12,055 nt of DNA from positions 1 to 12,055 of the forward strand of contig NZ_CAKZHV010000022.1 of assembly GCF_936927845.1 (NCBI RefSeq), read 5' to 3'. Position 1 is the first letter of the stretch, and each line of letters starts with the position of its first letter. Under the pieces are notes generated by a model. It did not search any database and was not told the DNA's origin. It saw only the letters and a list, made by a program, of their open reading frames with translations. Source of the DNA: an uncultured Sphingomonas sp. GTDB taxonomy: Bacteria; Pseudomonadota; Alphaproteobacteria; Sphingomonadales; Sphingomonadaceae. Position numbers and translations under genes: made by a program. Shown here piece after piece: positions 1 through 7,314 of the stretch.

Positions 1-67
1 GTTCGCTACCTGTTCAGCTTACCGCTGTCCGTGTCACAAACCTTGAGGTGCTCCCAACCCGAACGCC

Positions 68-3000
68 GTGTCGGCCGTGCCGATCACGACCGTGTCGGCA
101 GCCGAACTGACGCTGACCGCGCGCACCTCGATCGGTGACGTGCTGAACGACCTGCCGCAGCTCATCAGCACGTTCAGCCAGTCGAACTCGACCCGCTTCC
201 TCGGCACCGGCGGCCTCAACCTGCTCGACCTTCGCGGTCTCGGCACCTCGCGCACGCTGGTGCTGGTCAACGGCCGTCGCCACGTCGGCTCGGACATCCT
301 CAACAACGCCGTGTCGGTCGACACCAACACGATCCCGACCGACCTGATCGAAGGCGTCGACATCGTGACCGGCGCCAACTCGGCGGTCTACGGGTCGGAT
401 GCGCTCGCGGGCGTCGTCAACTTCCGCCTGAAGAGCAGCTTCGACGGGCTGCTGCTGCGTGGCCAGGGCGGCATCAGCGACGAAGGCGACGCGGGCACCT
501 ATTTCGTCAGCGCGACGGCAGGCAAGAACTTCGCCGATGGCCGCGGCAACATCGCGGTCAACTTCGAATATGCGCGAACCGAGGATTTGTTCGGTTTCGA
601 TCGCAAGGCTTACCGTCAGAATGATGCGTTCGTTACGACCAATATCGACGCATCGGGTGTCGGCACCAACGGGAACCTCAACTTCGACGGCATTCCTGAT
701 ACCACCTTTTTCCGCGATATTCGGGTCGGCACCTTCTCTGACGGCGGCCTGATCGCGTTCGCAGGTGCGCCGCTCGGTGCGACTTCGGCCGCACGCTGCG
801 GCCGCGACTATCTGGGTCGTGCGTTCACCTGCAACTACCTGTTCCAGCCGGGCGGCGCATTGGTGCAGCAAAACGGTACGCGCGTCGGCATTGCCAACGG
901 CTCAGCCGCGGCACCCAGCGCCGCACCTGCGGGCTCGTTCATTGGTGGCAACGGCAACACTCGCCGCGAAGGCACGTTGCTCCAGCTCCAGCCGCAGATC
1001 GATCGTTATGCAGCGAACCTGATCGGCCACTTCGATGTGTCGGACGCATTCAAGCCGTTCGTCGAAGCAAAGTACGTCCGCGTCGACTCGGTCAGCCTCG
1101 GCGGTTCGGGTCCGGCATTCTTCACCGGCTCGACGCTCGACGCCCTGTATGAGCGTCCGCGCCTCGACAACCCGTTCCTGTCGGCTGCGTCGCGGACCTT
1201 CCTGACCCAGCAGGCGCTGCAAGCAGTCGCCAACGGCCAGAACCCGAACTCGGGTGCGGCGATCACCGCGGCGCAGGCCGCCACGCTGACGAACCAGATC
1301 AACGACGGTTCGTACCGCCTGCTGCTGCGCAAGAACCTGACTGATCTGGGCTCGCGTCGCGAGGATGCGCGGCGTGAAACCTATCGCTTCGTCGGTGGCT
1401 TCCGCGGCGATCTAAGCGATCACCTGAACTACGAAGTGTCGGGCAACTACGGCGAGTTCAAGGAGCGCACCAAGGTTCTCGGCAACGTCGACGTGCAGCG
1501 TCTGACGCTGGCGCTCGACGCGGTGCGCAATCCGGCCAATGGACAGATCGTCTGCGGCGCTCAGCTCGATCGCAATCGTGCCAACGCAGGTCCGCTGATT
1601 GGCACGCCGGGGCAGGACCTGAACGGCAATGCGGCCAATCTCACGGCCGACATCGCCGCCTGCCAGCCGCTCAACCCCTTTGGTGTCGGCAGCATTTCGG
1701 ATGCGGCACGCAACTATGTGCTGCGCAACACCACCTCGGCCGGCAAAATCACCCAGGTCGACGCGCTGGCGACCATCTCGGGTGACACGGGAGGCTTCTT
1801 CAACCTGCCGGGCGGCGGGATCGCGTTCAATATCGGTGGCGAATACCGTCGCGAGACGAACTACTTCAAGGCCGACCCGTTCGTTGAACAGGGTTATACC
1901 TTCTACAACGCACTGGCGACCTTCGATCCGCCATCGTTCGAGGTGAAGGAAGCCTTTGGCGAATTGAACATCCCGCTGTTGAAGGATTTGTGGTTCGCCA
2001 AGAGCCTGTCGATCGGTGGCGCGGGCCGCGTTTCCGACTACAAGGGCTCGGCCGGCACCGTCTACACCTACAATCTGAACGCCGAATACGCGCCGACCGA
2101 AGATTTGCGCTTCCGCGCCAATTACGGCCGTGGCGTACGTGCGCCGAACCTGTCGGAACTCTACTCGCCGGCCGGCCAGAACTTCGCGCCGGGCTTCCTT
2201 GATCCGTGCTCGGCCGACAATCTGGGGCGTGGTACGCAATTCCGCGCTGCCAACTGCGCCGCAGCGGGCATCCCGACGACCTACAACTACCAGTATGTTC
2301 AATCGCTGGAGATCGTCAGCGGTGGTAACGAGAACCTGAACGTCGAAAAGTCGGACTCCTACACCTATGGTGCGGTCTTCACGCCGCGCTGGGTGCCGGG
2401 CCTGACGCTGACCGTCGACTATTACAACATCAAGGTGAAGGACGTCATCACCTCGGTCAGCGCACAAGGTATCGCCAACAACTGCTACGATACGCCGTCG
2501 ATCCAGGGTAACCCGTTCTGCGCGCAGTTCCAGCGCGTGGCAGCGGGAGCCACCGGTCCGAACGGCGAGCAGGCGTATCGCATCATCGAAGGCAGCCTGC
2601 TGCAGTCGGCGCTGAACTTCGCGAGCCTGCGTCGTCGCGGCATCGACACCGACCTGTCGTACACCCGCAACCTGGGTAGCACCCGCGTCACCGGCCGTGT
2701 GATCTACACCCACACGCTGGAGGCTGCGAACTTCACCAATCCGCTGCAGCCGAATTTCGGTGACACGTTCAACGGTGAGCTCGGCTATCCCAAGGATCAG
2801 GTGCAGGTGAACCTGGGTGCGGACTTCGGTGCGATCACGCTCGACACGCAGTTCCGTTACCTGTCGAAGCAGTCGGTCGGCGCGATCGAGAACCTGATCT
2901 CGTATCAGGGCCGTGCGCCGCAGAACCTCGATGCGTTCGAGCCGGCCTATTACCCCGACGTGCTCTACATCGGCGGTAAGATCGGCTTCGACGTCGACGA

Positions 3001-3142
3001 TAAGGGCACCAATTTCTACATCGGTGTCGACAATCTGACCGACCGCCTGCCCCCGCTCGGTGCCACCGGCACCGGCTTCGGCAGCGGCATTTTCGACAAT
3101 ATCGGTCGTCGCTTCTACGCGGGCTTCACGGGCCGCTTCTGA
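68..3142 (+). CDS. TonB-dependent outer-membrane receptor, N-terminus missing
   Basis: Outer-membrane beta-barrel receptor that would take up a ligand using energy from TonB-ExbB-ExbD; the ligand cannot be told from sequence. The 1024 readable residues begin inside the plug domain (residues 1 to about 125), with RTLVLVNGRRHV at 62-73 and the plug-end pattern GANSAVYGSDALAGVVNF at 102-119. A long barrel follows and ends in GRRFYAGFTGRF, with the C-terminal Phe expected of outer-membrane barrels. No signal peptide or DIVVTG-type TonB box precedes it: an in-frame TGA lies at 44-46, and bases 1-43 do not encode a receptor N-terminus in any frame. The GTG at 68 is only the first possible start after that stop, so the gene is probably 5'-truncated, rearranged near base 50, or affected by a contig edge. 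Similar sphingomonad receptors carry additional N-terminal residues with signal and TonB box. The family is certain; intactness is doubtful. Confidence 0.9.
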   Translation: MSAVPITTVSAAELTLTARTSIGDVLNDLPQLISTFSQSNSTRFLGTGGLNLLDLRGLGTSRTLVLVNGRRHVGSDILNNAVSVDTNTIPTDLIEGVDIVTGANSAVYGSDALAGVVNFRLKSSFDGLLLRGQGGISDEGDAGTYFVSATAGKNFADGRGNIAVNFEYARTEDLFGFDRKAYRQNDAFVTTNIDASGVGTNGNLNFDGIPDTTFFRDIRVGTFSDGGLIAFAGAPLGATSAARCGRDYLGRAFTCNYLFQPGGALVQQNGTRVGIANGSAAAPSAAPAGSFIGGNGNTRREGTLLQLQPQIDRYAANLIGHFDVSDAFKPFVEAKYVRVDSVSLGGSGPAFFTGSTLDALYERPRLDNPFLSAASRTFLTQQALQAVANGQNPNSGAAITAAQAATLTNQINDGSYRLLLRKNLTDLGSRREDARRETYRFVGGFRGDLSDHLNYEVSGNYGEFKERTKVLGNVDVQRLTLALDAVRNPANGQIVCGAQLDRNRANAGPLIGTPGQDLNGNAANLTADIAACQPLNPFGVGSISDAARNYVLRNTTSAGKITQVDALATISGDTGGFFNLPGGGIAFNIGGEYRRETNYFKADPFVEQGYTFYNALATFDPPSFEVKEAFGELNIPLLKDLWFAKSLSIGGAGRVSDYKGSAGTVYTYNLNAEYAPTEDLRFRANYGRGVRAPNLSELYSPAGQNFAPGFLDPCSADNLGRGTQFRAANCAAAGIPTTYNYQYVQSLEIVSGGNENLNVEKSDSYTYGAVFTPRWVPGLTLTVDYYNIKVKDVITSVSAQGIANNCYDTPSIQGNPFCAQFQRVAAGATGPNGEQAYRIIEGSLLQSALNFASLRRRGIDTDLSYTRNLGSTRVTGRVIYTHTLEAANFTNPLQPNFGDTFNGELGYPKDQVQVNLGADFGAITLDTQFRYLSKQSVGAIENLISYQGRAPQNLDAFEPAYYPDVLYIGGKIGFDVDDKGTNFYIGVDNLTDRLPPLGATGTGFGSGIFDNIGRRFYAGFTGRF

Positions 3143-3171
3143 TCGACAGTAGGAACCTCGTACCTCAAGCA

Positions 3172-3201
3172 GGGGCCGGTGTTTTCACCGGCCCCTTTTT
3201 T
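3172..3201 (+). terminator. Intrinsic terminator after the TonB-dependent receptor
   Basis: A perfect 10-bp G+C-rich stem (GGGGCCGGTG at 3172-3181 pairing with CACCGGCCCC at 3186-3195) has a TTTT loop and is followed directly by six T residues (3196-3201). It lies 29 bases after the receptor stop. This is the only full Rho-independent terminator in the window, and it should separate receptor transcription from the oxygenase gene 16 bases further on. Confidence 0.95.
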
Positions 3202-3217
3202 ATGCGACGCTGGCTTC

Positions 3218-4198
3218 ATGCAAAACGTGTCCGACACCGCGCAACGCCTGCTCGATCAGGGCCGCATCGCCGAGGCGGTCTCGTTGAATGCGCGCGGTGT
3301 GGCGGCGGGTGACGCCGCGGCGTTGTTCCAGCGCGCGATGTGGACGATCATCGGTCAGATGGTGCCGCGCGATTTGCCCGCGGCGCGGCGCCTGCTGCGT
3401 GACGCAAGCGCACGCGGTCACGCCGAAGCGCGGCTGCTCGAGATCACGCTCGCCGCCAACGGCACCGGTGGGCCCGCCGACTGGACGAGCGCCATCGCGA
3501 TGCTTGATGCCGCGGTTGCGGCGGGCGACCCACAGGCACAGCGGTTCCAGCAGCTGCTCGCCGCAATGGCGCTCGCCCCCAACGGCACGCCAGCCCAGCC
3601 ACCCATCCCTGAGCCGCTGACCGACGACGGCGTTGTCGCGCGCGTGCCCGACTTGCTAACTGCGGCCGAGTGCGCGCATGTCGCTAACAGCGTGCGCGAC
3701 CTGCTCGCCCCCGCGCTCGTCGCCGATCCGCGCACCGGTCGCATGGTGCCGCACCCGATCCGCACCTCCGACCACGCGGTGATCGGCCCCTTGCGCGAGG
3801 ATGTGGTGATCCGCGCGCTGAACACGCGGCTGGCGGCGGTGAGCAACACCCCGCTCGGCGCGGGCGAGGCGCTGACCGTACTGCGCTACCGCCCGGGACA
3901 GCAGTTCCGGCTTCATTCCGACGTGCTGCCGGGCACGCGCAACCAGCGTGTCGCGACCGTGCTCGTCTACCTCAACGACGATTTCACCGGCGGGGAGACG
4001 GTGTTCCCCGACTACGACCTGACGATCAGACCGCGACGCGGCGACGCAGTGATCTTTCGCAACACCGACGCGGCCGGGCGTCCACTCGCCAAGGCGCGCC
4101 ACGCTGGCCAGCCGGTCGTCTCAGGGACCAAGTGGCTCGCAACCCGCTGGATTCGCGCGCGCGCCTACGATCCGTGGCGCGGACCGGAAGCGTCCTGA
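3218..4198 (+). CDS. Sel1/TPR-like repeat plus prolyl-4-hydroxylase-type 2OG-Fe(II) oxygenase
   Basis: A 326-residue protein. The N-terminal 110 or so residues are alpha-helical and Sel1/TPR-like (RLLDQGRIAEAV, AARRLLRDASARGHAEARLLE). The C-terminal domain is a P4Hc-type dioxygenase, which would hydroxylate an unknown substrate using Fe(II), 2-oxoglutarate and oxygen. Iron ligands are visible as H233 and D235 (LHSD) and H295 (ARHAG), with K305 (GTKW) placed to bind 2-oxoglutarate; GGETVFPDYD is also typical. No signal peptide, so probably cytoplasmic. The ATG at 3218 was chosen because the only upstream option, GTG 3179, lies inside the terminator hairpin. No convincing Shine-Dalgarno precedes it. 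The terminator just before it argues against co-transcription with the receptor. It converges with the next gene, with three bases between the stops. Similar helical-repeat plus P4H proteins occur in sphingomonads; the substrate is not known to me. Confidence 0.85.
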   Translation: MQNVSDTAQRLLDQGRIAEAVSLNARGVAAGDAAALFQRAMWTIIGQMVPRDLPAARRLLRDASARGHAEARLLEITLAANGTGGPADWTSAIAMLDAAVAAGDPQAQRFQQLLAAMALAPNGTPAQPPIPEPLTDDGVVARVPDLLTAAECAHVANSVRDLLAPALVADPRTGRMVPHPIRTSDHAVIGPLREDVVIRALNTRLAAVSNTPLGAGEALTVLRYRPGQQFRLHSDVLPGTRNQRVATVLVYLNDDFTGGETVFPDYDLTIRPRRGDAVIFRNTDAAGRPLAKARHAGQPVVSGTKWLATRWIRARAYDPWRGPEAS

Positions 4199-4201
4199 AC
4201 C

Positions 4202-4220
4202 TCAGGCACCCGGTGCCTGA
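4202..4220. terminator. Palindrome at convergent 3' ends, possible terminator without T tract
   Basis: TCAGGCACC (4202-4210) and GGTGCCTGA (4212-4220) are perfect inverted repeats around one base, giving an 8-bp stem with a 3-base loop. The element starts three bases after the oxygenase stop and contains the last codons and stop of the opposing gene. There is no T run on either side, so it may cause weak termination, or the symmetry may be accidental. Confidence 0.3.
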
Positions 4221-5368
4221 TATGCGTTGGTCACGTTGGTGGTGTTGAGGATACCGCGCGCCGACCGCATCTTCAGCCGCGTGCCGGTGGCATCGCTGAA
4301 GTCGTGCACCATCGTGTATCGCTCGACACGATAGATCGGTTCACCCTTGAACGGCGCGTAGCGGCGCTCGGCGACCGCGCCTTGCTTGATCGACAGCCAC
4401 GATCCAGGCTTTGCCTCCGATTGCGCGACCACCAATATATCGGCAACCGAACCGTCAGGTCGCACGAAGAAGCCCACGTCAGCCCATTCGGGCTTGTCGT
4501 TGCTCCCGCCTGATGCGCCGCCACTCTGCGTGGTTGCGGCACCCGCATTGGAGACGTTGAATGTGACGTTAGGCTCGCTCAATAGGAACGCGTCACGCGT
4601 CGCCAGCGGCTTTGCCTCGGCAAGCATGGCCGCACGCTCCTTGGGCGATGCCTTGGACGCGGCCAGCTGCAGCTTTACCAGCCGGATACCCTCGCGATAC
4701 TGCACGATCTCGGGCTCATCCCGCTTGTCGAGCCGCGCCGCCCAGCGATCGGCCGCGTCGCGAAAACGCGGATTGATGCTCGCGAGCGTCGCGTAGAGCG
4801 TCGCCGCCTGGAAGATCGCCTCACCTTCCACACCCGGATAGCCATTCTTCGCCGCGCGTTTGACCACGTCCTCGTAAATCTGCCGCGCCGCCTCAATCCG
4901 GCCGGTGCGGGTCAGCTGGTTGGCGGTGTCGAGCCGTTGAAGCAGGATCAGCGGATCGTTGGGCTTCAGCCCGGCGCGCAGCGCGTCGGTCGCATCGAAC
5001 GCGGAAATCTGCGCGGAAGATGAGCGTCCGTCGAGATTGCCGATCGTATTGAGCGCGCGGTGCAGGTCCGATACCGCGAGTGGATAGGCTGCATCCGCCT
5101 TGCCTGTGCGCCCGCGCGTTTTCAGCAACGTCTGCCGTGATCCGGCATAATCTCCCGCCAGGAACCGGCGCGATGCGACAACCAGCGCGGCCTTGATCTC
5201 CTGGTCAGGTGGGCAGCCACGCGCGACGCACGCATCGAGTGCCACCTGCGCGCTCTCGATCCCGCGCCCGACAACGACGATGTCACCCGTCGGCGCGGCG
5301 TCGGCGCCGGGCGGCGTTGATTGCGCCGCAGGGGACGTCGCCTGCAACAGCATGGCCAGCCAGATCAT
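4202..5368 (-). CDS. Periplasmic TPR-like protein with TonB C-terminal-like domain
   Basis: A 388-residue predicted exported protein. A short hydrophobic N-terminus (IWLAMLLQATSPAAQ) resembles a signal peptide. At residues 29-34 lies DIVVVG, close to the DIVVTG TonB-box sequence of sphingomonad receptors. A two-cysteine motif (DACVARGCPP, about residues 47-56) could form a disulfide. A long alpha-helical, TPR-like middle follows. Residues about 292-360 (WADVGFFVRPDGSVADI ... AERRYAPF ... ERYTMVHDF) resemble the TonB/TonB-C fold by pattern only. No long membrane anchor or proline-rich spacer is seen, so it is unlikely to be a standard TonB. The ATG at 5368 has a purine-rich ribosome site (GGAGAGGG, 5372-5379). 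It is divergent from the PfpI-like gene. The family is familiar as 'hypothetical' in sphingomonads; function unknown. Confidence 0.75.
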   Translation of the reverse strand: MIWLAMLLQATSPAAQSTPPGADAAPTGDIVVVGRGIESAQVALDACVARGCPPDQEIKAALVVASRRFLAGDYAGSRQTLLKTRGRTGKADAAYPLAVSDLHRALNTIGNLDGRSSSAQISAFDATDALRAGLKPNDPLILLQRLDTANQLTRTGRIEAARQIYEDVVKRAAKNGYPGVEGEAIFQAATLYATLASINPRFRDAADRWAARLDKRDEPEIVQYREGIRLVKLQLAASKASPKERAAMLAEAKPLATRDAFLLSEPNVTFNVSNAGAATTQSGGASGGSNDKPEWADVGFFVRPDGSVADILVVAQSEAKPGSWLSIKQGAVAERRYAPFKGEPIYRVERYTMVHDFSDATGTRLKMRSARGILNTTNVTNAYQAPGA

Positions 5369-5663
5369 TCACCCTCTCCCGATCGTGCCCGCTCATCGTG
5401 ACGCCTTTGCACCGCCAGTCGAGCAAAATCACACCGGCAACGCCGACATTACTTACAGCAGGACTTTCCTACACGACGACATGTCGACATAAGTAAGGTG
5501 ATCGCGCGTGGGCGGGCGTGAGCACGCGCGCCTGTGTAAGCGTTTGACTTCGATGCGTTATTAGACGTTCATTCGGCCCACAACGGAACCACTTACGCGC
5601 CCGTTCGATCTTCCCCCGGTGCCTTTATGCGGCGCCCCCTTCCCCAAGATCGGACGAACCAGC
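5369..5663. other. Divergent intergenic region, 295 bp
   Basis: Separates the minus-strand TPR/TonB-C-like gene from the PfpI-like gene and should hold both promoters. A TTGACT lies at 5544-5549 but no good -10 follows at 16-18 bases. The clearest structure is the overlapping palindrome pair at 5477-5490, flanked by a 7-bp inverted repeat, TTACTTA (5449-5455) and TAAGTAA (5490-5496). No coding or RNA gene is recognisable. Confidence 0.6.
5477..5490. promoter_or_regulatory. Two overlapping 10-bp palindromes, possible operator
   Basis: CGACATGTCG (5477-5486) and ATGTCGACAT (5481-5490) are each perfect palindromes sharing six bases. They lie in the divergent promoter region, 109 bases upstream of the TPR-like gene's start and 174 upstream of the PfpI-like start. 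Overlapping dyads of this kind could bind a dimeric regulator. No regulator gene is adjacent and no known operator matches, so the role is a guess. Confidence 0.25.
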
Positions 5664-6233
5664 ATGAAGCTTCAAGGCAAGAAGATCGCGATCCTGATCG
5701 CGCCGCGCGGCACCGAGGAACCCGAATTCGCGCAACCCAAAGCGGCGGTCGAACAGGCCGGCGGTCAGGTCACCGTCATCAGCCTGGAGGCGGGCGAGGC
5801 GGAGACGTTCAACAACGACCTCGATCCGGGCAGCAAGTTCAGCGTCGACAAGGCGATCGGTGACGTCTCGGCCGACCAGTTCGACGCGCTCGTGATCCCC
5901 GGTGGCTGCGTCGGCGCGGATAAGCTCCGCGGGTCGCAATCTGTCGTCGCCTTCGTCCGCGACTTCTTCGCCGCGAAGAAGCCCGTCGCCGCGATCTGCC
6001 ACGCGCCGTGGACGCTGATCGAGGCCGATCAGGTCCGCGGGCGCACGCTCACCTCGTTTCCGACGCTTGCAACCGACATCGAGAATGCGGGCGGCACCTG
6101 GGTCGACCAGGAAGTCGTCGTCGACCAGGGCCTCGTCACCAGCCGCAATCCCGACGATCTGCCCGCCTTCTGCGCGAAGCTGGTCGAGGAATTCTGCGAG
6201 GGCAAGCATGATGTCCAGGCGGAGAACGCGTGA
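5664..6233 (+). CDS. PfpI/DJ-1 family (type 1 glutamine amidotransferase-like) protein
   Basis: A 189-residue cytoplasmic protein of the PfpI/YhbO branch of the DJ-1 superfamily, whose members are linked to stress survival, with protease or deglycase activities reported and debated. The N-terminal strand IAILIAPRGTEEPEF carries the conserved acidic residue (about E18). The strand ALVIPGG (75-81) is typical, and the nucleophile elbow AICHAPW supplies C112 and H113. Length is normal for the family. The ATG at 5664 (MKLQGKKIAI) was preferred over an upstream GTG at 5619 because homologous sequence starts there; the ribosome site is weak. Its TGA shares one base with the ATG of the next gene (TGATG), so the two are probably co-transcribed and translationally coupled. 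The partner is broken by a stop codon, but this gene appears intact. The exact substrate is unknown. Confidence 0.9.
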   Translation: MKLQGKKIAILIAPRGTEEPEFAQPKAAVEQAGGQVTVISLEAGEAETFNNDLDPGSKFSVDKAIGDVSADQFDALVIPGGCVGADKLRGSQSVVAFVRDFFAAKKPVAAICHAPWTLIEADQVRGRTLTSFPTLATDIENAGGTWVDQEVVVDQGLVTSRNPDDLPAFCAKLVEEFCEGKHDVQAENA

Positions 6234-6982
6234 TGGCGCGCTTCGCCGATAAGGTCGTCATCATCACCGGTGCCGCCTCGGGCATCGGTGAGGGCGCCGC
6301 GCGCCGCTTCGCCGAGGAAGGCGCGACGCTGGTACTGGGCGACATCGACAAGGGTGCGCTCGACAAGCTGGCGAGCGAGTTGGGCGGCCGTGAGACCGAC
6401 GTGTCCGACCGCGCGGCGTGCTAGGCGCTGGTGCAGGCCGCGGTCGACCGCTTCGGGCGGATCGACGTGCTGGTCAACGACGCCGGCGTCGATCACCTCG
6501 GCAAGGTCGACGAGGGTGATTTCTCCGAATTCACCAAGGTGATCGAGACCGACCTCTACGGCGTCGTCCACATGAGCCGCGCGGCGATTGCGCACCTGCG
6601 GCAATCGAAGGGCTGCATCGTCAACATCTCGTCGGTGTCGGGGCTGGGCGGTGACTGGAACCACAGCTTCTACTGCGCGGCAAAGGGTGCGGTCAGCAAC
6701 TTCACCCGCGCGCTGGCGATGGACGAGGCGAAGAACGGCGTCCGCGTCAACGCGGTCAATCCATCGCTCACCTACACTGCGCTGACCGCGGGGATGAAGG
6801 AGCAGCCCGACCTCATCGCCAAGTTCGAGGAGCGCATCCCGATGGGCCGCGGTGCCGAACCCGCCGACATCTCGGGCGCGATCGCGTTCCTGGCGAGCGA
6901 GGACGCGCATTTCATGACGGGCGTGAACCTGCCGGTCGACGGCGGGCTGACCGCATCGAACGGCCAACCGCCGCTGTCGTGA
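6233..6982 (+). pseudogene. Short-chain dehydrogenase/reductase interrupted by one in-frame TAG
   Basis: A classical SDR of about 249 codons with an NAD(P)-binding Rossmann fold. The glycine motif TGAASGIG is at 12-19, an acidic residue (D37) at the end of the second strand suggests NAD(H) preference, and the catalytic set is S134, Y147 and K151 (YCAAK). The C-terminal PVDGGLTA tail is normal. Codon 64 is TAG (6422-6424), between DRAAC and ALVQAAVDRFGRIDVL, with the frame unbroken on both sides. One change from CAG (Gln) or GAG (Glu) explains it. Also unusual are NDAG where NNAG is usual (N82-D83) and D107 at the usual Asn position (TDLYG), though the latter occurs in some SDRs. The start ATG overlaps the PfpI-like stop and has GGAG at 6221-6224. 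A restart at GTG 6431 would lack the cofactor site. Either a recent pseudogene or a sequencing error. Confidence 0.85.
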
Positions 6983-7314
6983 TGGCTGGGGGCGGGCTGC
7001 GCGTCCGCCCTCATCCTCGCCCGCGGGCTATATTGGTCGGGACCGTCAAACGAGGGCTGATTGCACTACGTAGCTCGGTGACATGGTCAGCGCTGGTGAC
7101 AATATCGTGTTCTGAAAGCGGCTTATCTGCGGTTGGGCAACGAGCGGCTATTCTGACCGCTCTAGCCTCGTAGGATCGCTTATGAAGTCTTAGCGCGTCC
7201 AAGCTGGAGGTGGATGCCATCGGGCATCACGTTGATCGATACAGGGAACGCGAGCCATTCTGGTAACGTTCATCCATCAAGAGCTACGCGCCCCCGACGG
7301 ATCTGACCGGAACG
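6983..7314. other. Lower-GC intergenic spacer, 332 bp
   Basis: No gene is recognisable here. A 6-bp hairpin, GGGCGG/CCGCCC at 6990-7010, follows the broken SDR but lacks a T tract and is at most a weak terminator. The region from about 7050 to 7270 is visibly less G+C-rich than the flanks. A 30-codon open frame (7214-7306) with GGAGG in front is probably untranslated, because the EcfG-type promoter at 7245-7270 lies inside it. Confidence 0.6.
7245..7270 (+). promoter_or_regulatory. EcfG-type general stress response promoter
   Basis: GGAAC (7245-7249) and CGTT (7267-7270) are separated by exactly 17 bases. This matches the GGAAC-N16/17-CGTT consensus of EcfG sigma factors, which in Alphaproteobacteria are released by the PhyR-NepR switch during general stress. 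The -10 element ends 44 bases before the lipoprotein ATG, leaving a short leader of roughly 35-40 bases. It is the only intergenic match to both halves with correct spacing that I found in the window. Confidence 0.7.

Noticed and set aside
1412..2713. A 433-codon open frame on the minus strand.
   Set aside because: It is the antisense of the TonB-dependent receptor barrel, has an Arg/Val-rich composition typical of shadow frames in high-GC DNA, and shows no domain.
5585..5605. GGAAC followed by CGTT upstream of the PfpI-like gene, resembling an EcfG promoter.
   Set aside because: The spacer is only 12 bases, while functional sites need 16-17.
6422..6424. Possible amber recoding or suppression, because TAG ends none of the eight complete genes here (seven TGA, one TAA).
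   Set aside because: High-GC sphingomonads favour TGA anyway, the partial IS genes end in TAA and TGA, and one internal TAG in a gene with other odd residues is better explained by mutation or error.
7020..7210. Possible tRNA or small RNA in the lower-GC spacer.
   Set aside because: No T-arm/anticodon arrangement or consistent stem set was found; the hairpin at 6990-7010 lacks a T tract.
7214..7306. A 30-codon open frame with GGAGG just upstream, ending 8 bases before the lipoprotein ATG; possible leader peptide.
   Set aside because: The EcfG-type promoter at 7245-7270 lies inside it, so the stress transcript would not include its start; the spacing from GGAGG to ATG (3 bases) is short and the residues match nothing I know.
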